Of a DNA stretch of 64,000 bases, positions 61,637 through 64,000 are shown in pieces; position 1 is the first letter of the stretch, and every line of letters begins with the position of its first letter. The position numbers and the translations under genes were made by a program. Origin of the DNA: Tethya wilhelma (lineage: Eukaryota > Porifera > Demospongiae > Tethyida > Tethyidae); contig CAXIPT010000001.1 in the NCBI GenBank assembly GCA_964030475.1, positions 4,028,849 to 4,092,848 on the forward strand. The letters run 5' to 3'. A model generated the notes under the pieces. That model saw only the letters and a program-made list of their open reading frames with translations. It was not told the origin of the DNA and did not search any database.

Positions 61637-63347
61637 TGGTTGTAACAGGTGTCAATATAAACTTTCTTTTTGAAATGGTCAACCAACATGTGTTCAGTGT
61701 CATACATATAAACAGGCTTTCAGACAGTGTAAGTGTAGTTGGGCTGGACTACAAGTATGCTTTTCCAAAGTGTAATGGGTTTATACTCACCAGTTTTCCC
61801 TGGGACAAACAACTCGACTAGCGGTAGCAGAACAGGTAAGAAGGCAGTTACAAGGACATCGAACATACTTCTTACCATCAGGTGGCGGGGCTATGGGCTG
61901 ATAATAACATAAGAGAGTACCATAAATTGTTAACATGAATGCTAATACCTAAGAACCAAATGTTTGCGCTAAAATAAATAGCTAGCCTCGTACCCAGGCC
62001 CCTCCCTCCTCAAAAAATATAGAGGGAAAGGTCAAAGGAAAGAGCCTGGGTATGAGGCTAACATTTTCTTAGGACTGTGATGTTATATGCAGTCTCACCC
62101 ACTATTTTAACCCTTGGTTATGTACTACATGGCAAGTACCGTAGATCGGGAAATTTCACTTATTTAATTTTCACCACTTCGACCAATTTGGTAAAGATCA
62201 CCATACATTTTAAATTTTTACATGTTAAATTTTCGCCATTCGCATGCGTAAAATGTCCTGACCTCCAGCATGAAAATTTTTTAGTTGTAAAAATTTCCCA
62301 ATTTACATAATAGACAATAAGATCAAGTAATATACACACAGGGGGAAATTATCATGTCACTGAACATACACATACTGTATCAAATGGGTGGTTGCTAGGA
62401 TTAAAATACTACCAAATCACATTATCTACAGCATAATAACAGTCAGTGGAGTAACGTTCGCTCCAAAAAAAGAAGCTAAGGAAGCTATGTCAAGGCTCTA
62501 ATCCTTGTCTAGCTAACAAGTTAGAAATTAAGTTACTAGCGTTAAAACTACTGTGCAACCATTCAAACATTATTACATATACCCAATCTGTACTAAGCCT
62601 AAGGCGTCTACATTCCCCAAACCAAACAACCGTTACTTAATGGGACCTCCAGCTGAGCATTAAGTGATGGTTGACTATCAAAGCGGAACATAGCGAACTA
62701 CAATGATGTATCCCCCAGCACAGCAATGCTCTTGCAACTTGTAGATGACAGCCAACAATGCCTGTCTAAACCAAATACTCATTCAACAAGAAGTGGCCCA
62801 TTATGGTGATCACACATATTATCATGACAATGGCTCCACAGAACAACAGTATTGCCACAATCTGTCACTATTTTGTAATGGAGGTTTAATACACATACAT
62901 ACAGTGGCTTCTCTGCAGTTGGTGCACTTGACAACCCTCGTCTGGGTCTCAGAAGAGACATGTATGACATGTTGACAAACACGACACTGAACAAACATTG
63001 TTTGACCCCCACCACTTCCCACCGTTGAATAGGGGGGAGGTTGTTCAGCACTTGTAGCAGTTCCATTGGTGGTTGGAGCAACAAAAGATGCTAAAGGAGA
63101 AAAATAAACAGTAAACTTGTATAGTCTTATACAACATGCCATGGTATCAGGTATTAACACAGACAGTTATTTTTAATAGTAGGCTGGGAAAGTAGAAAAT
63201 CCTTGTTTATTTAATACATTTAAACAACTCACTTGGTACTACAGGTTGTTCATAAGCTGGAGGCTCCTCTCCTCCAGTAGACCCAGAAGGGTTGATGGAT
63301 GGAGAGGTGGATAGAAGAGGTTTCTTCTCGTCTAGATCACCACTCAT
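60303..63347 (-). CDS. PIP4P: Phosphatidylinositol-4,5-bisphosphate 4-phosphatase (TMEM55-type)
   Basis: Nine exons (63347-63233, 63090-62903, 61897-61791, 61556-61463, 61379-61333, 61237-61165, 60610-60577, 60484-60464, 60382-60303) join in frame to 252 residues, close to the roughly 257 of the vertebrate proteins. A Pro-rich cytosolic N terminus ([19 protein letters not shown]) is followed by Cys-rich zinc-ribbon-like segments ([50 protein letters not shown]) and two C-terminal transmembrane helices ([17 protein letters not shown] and [18 protein letters not shown]). The family sits in late endosomes and lysosomes, where PIP4P1 also controls lysosome positioning. The sequence around the proposed phosphatase Cys reads CPRENCKR. 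One exon is only 21 bp. Vertebrates have two paralogues; which one this matches best is undecided. Confidence 0.93.
60945..61136. mobile_element. 192-bp inverted-repeat element (MITE-like)
   Basis: Ends TACCGTATAGCAGGTAAATT at the left and AATTTACCCACTATACAGTA at the right form 24-bp inverted repeats with about three mismatches. Inner parts repeat the words AAATTTGGC and TTGGCGATTT. It lies in an intron of PIP4P. Confidence 0.8.
61561..61632. repeat. Compound (TG)n(AG)n microsatellite
   Basis: About 12 TG units pass into about 24 AG units, within a PIP4P intron just upstream (in gene sense) of exon 4. Confidence 0.93.
61981..62062. mobile_element. Foldback element, 19-bp arms
   Basis: GCTAGCCTCGTACCCAGGC at 61981-61999 is complementary, with two mismatches, to GCCTGGGTATGAGGCTAAC at 62044-62062. 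Inner arms CCTCCCTC and GAGGGAAAG extend the hairpin. It lies in a PIP4P intron. Confidence 0.75.
62137..62308. mobile_element. Inverted-repeat element with TACCGTA end
   Basis: The left end TACCGTAGATCGGGAAATTT is partly complementary to the right end AAATTTCCCAATTTAC. The inside is rich in AAATTTT/AAAATTT words. The end resembles the elements at 14006 and 60945. The right boundary is approximate. Confidence 0.6.
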
Positions 63348-63669
63348 GGTTCCACCAACCTCACAGGATGATTGATAGATGGCTCACTACACAAACGACA
63401 GCTTGGAGTTGGAGGTCAGAACAAGGCCTAGTTTGAAAGTTTATCTTCTTGGTTTTCTCGTCATGTGACTGCGTCACATCATGGTCACATGTACAGTGCT
63501 GATGGGCGTCCCGCGCCCGGGGCGCGGCCCGGCGCGGGGCTTGAATAATGACGTCATGATAATCGTGGATATATCCCCGGCCGGGGCCCCGGATCCGGAT
63601 TACTTGTCGATCTTTACCATTATTTTCCAGTGCGAGTACGAGTATTTTGGCACCTACTTGTTCTACAAA
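63348..63669. promoter_or_regulatory. Divergent GC-rich promoter with CRE, PIP4P / TPPP
   Basis: A 322-bp spacer between opposed starts. It has a GC-rich core (63508-63540, GCGCCCGGGGCGCGGCCCGG) followed by a perfect palindromic CRE, TGACGTCA, at 63549-63556. This is the strongest CpG cluster of the window. CREB/ATF control of one or both genes is inferred. Confidence 0.6.
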
Positions 63670-64000
63670 ATGGCTAGTACTGACAGCTTAGAAAGCGTTT
63701 TCAAGAGCTTCTGTGCCTTTGGAGTTGGCCAAGGTGATGTTGCCATGATGGATGGTGCTAAGTTCGCTAAATTTTGCAGAGATCTGAAGCTATTGGATAA
63801 AAAACTCACACCTACAGATGTAGACATCATATTTTCTAAGAGTAAAGCGTAAGTAGTACTACACAACTATTTTATGGAGTAAGCTAACAAAACAAATTAT
63901 ATTATTCATAAGCTTACTTAACTGTAAGCCTTGTATGTGTGCAACACAATAAAGTTGACATGTTTTGCTTTCCAGAAAAACCGAGCGGAAAATTAACTTC
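63670..64000 (+). CDS. TPPP: Tubulin polymerization-promoting protein, 5' part
   Basis: Exon 1 (63670-63848) encodes MASTDSLESVFKSFCAFGVG and continues to LDKKLTPTDVDIIFSKSKA. Exon 2 opens at 63976 (AKTERKINF) and runs off the window. The pattern of an F-x-x-F-C-x-F-G start, the KLLDKKLT block and TDVDIIFSK is that of the p25-alpha/TPPP family, which binds and bundles microtubules and is common in ciliated eukaryotes. There is no long disordered N-terminal tail, so it is a short TPPP3-like form. The start is the first ATG after the CRE-containing promoter shared with PIP4P. Confidence 0.92.

Noticed and set aside
1..64000. CRISPR arrays, operons, rRNA or tRNA genes, bacterial contamination
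   Set aside because: Spliced animal genes run across the whole window. No regularly spaced repeats, ribosomal RNA sequence or tRNA cloverleaf were noticed, though a tRNA scan was not possible here.

Overview
This is eukaryotic, almost certainly animal, DNA. The genes have short GT-AG introns, conserved animal families are packed a few hundred bases apart, and the AT-rich introns carry many TG/CA and GA/CT microsatellites and small inverted-repeat elements. The gene content (a TALE/Iroquois-type homeobox, a Skeletor-like DM13/DOMON protein, a one-pass FN3 receptor, TPPP and PIP4P) together with the compact layout suggests an early-branching metazoan, most plausibly a demosponge. The species is inferred, not shown.

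Left third (1-26 kb). This is a dense block of housekeeping genes. In order: the 5' end of FEN1 (-); a decayed copy and an intact copy of a gene fusing a CDP-alcohol phosphatidyltransferase to a cytidylyltransferase (-); SLX9 (+); intronless RTRAF (-); POLR2C/RPB3 (+); a 23-exon Skeletor-like gene (-); a Schlafen-like AlbA_2 gene (+); the Rieske protein UQCRFS1 (-); and the CCCH zinc-finger gene ZC3H3 (+). Most neighbours are divergent pairs sharing 180-570 bp or tail-to-tail pairs. A 2.3-kb tandem duplication (9456-13959) spans the convergent ends of POLR2C and the Skeletor-like gene and leaves one orphan tail of each.

Middle (26-57 kb). One gene dominates: a type I membrane protein with a signal peptide, six FN3 domains, one transmembrane helix and an 86-residue tail. 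Its introns reach about 9.5 kb and hold microsatellites, repeats and a few unassigned exon-like pieces. Two repeats here flank single N characters and look like assembly artefacts: an exact 556-bp repeat at 38.5 kb, and a roughly 1-kb near-identical repeat at 55 kb.

Right end (57-64 kb). An Iroquois-type TALE homeobox gene with a TATA/Inr core promoter, then PIP4P (-, 9 exons), then the first exons of TPPP (+), which shares a CRE-containing GC-rich divergent promoter with PIP4P.

Coding models were joined by hand from visible splice sites. All complete models keep frame through every junction, and POLR2C comes out at 275 residues. The best candidate for something undescribed is the phosphatidyltransferase-cytidylyltransferase fusion (2820-5831). 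Next are the FN3 receptor with a single YSNM tyrosine motif in its tail, and a set of small inverted-repeat elements sharing TAC(C/T)GTA ends.
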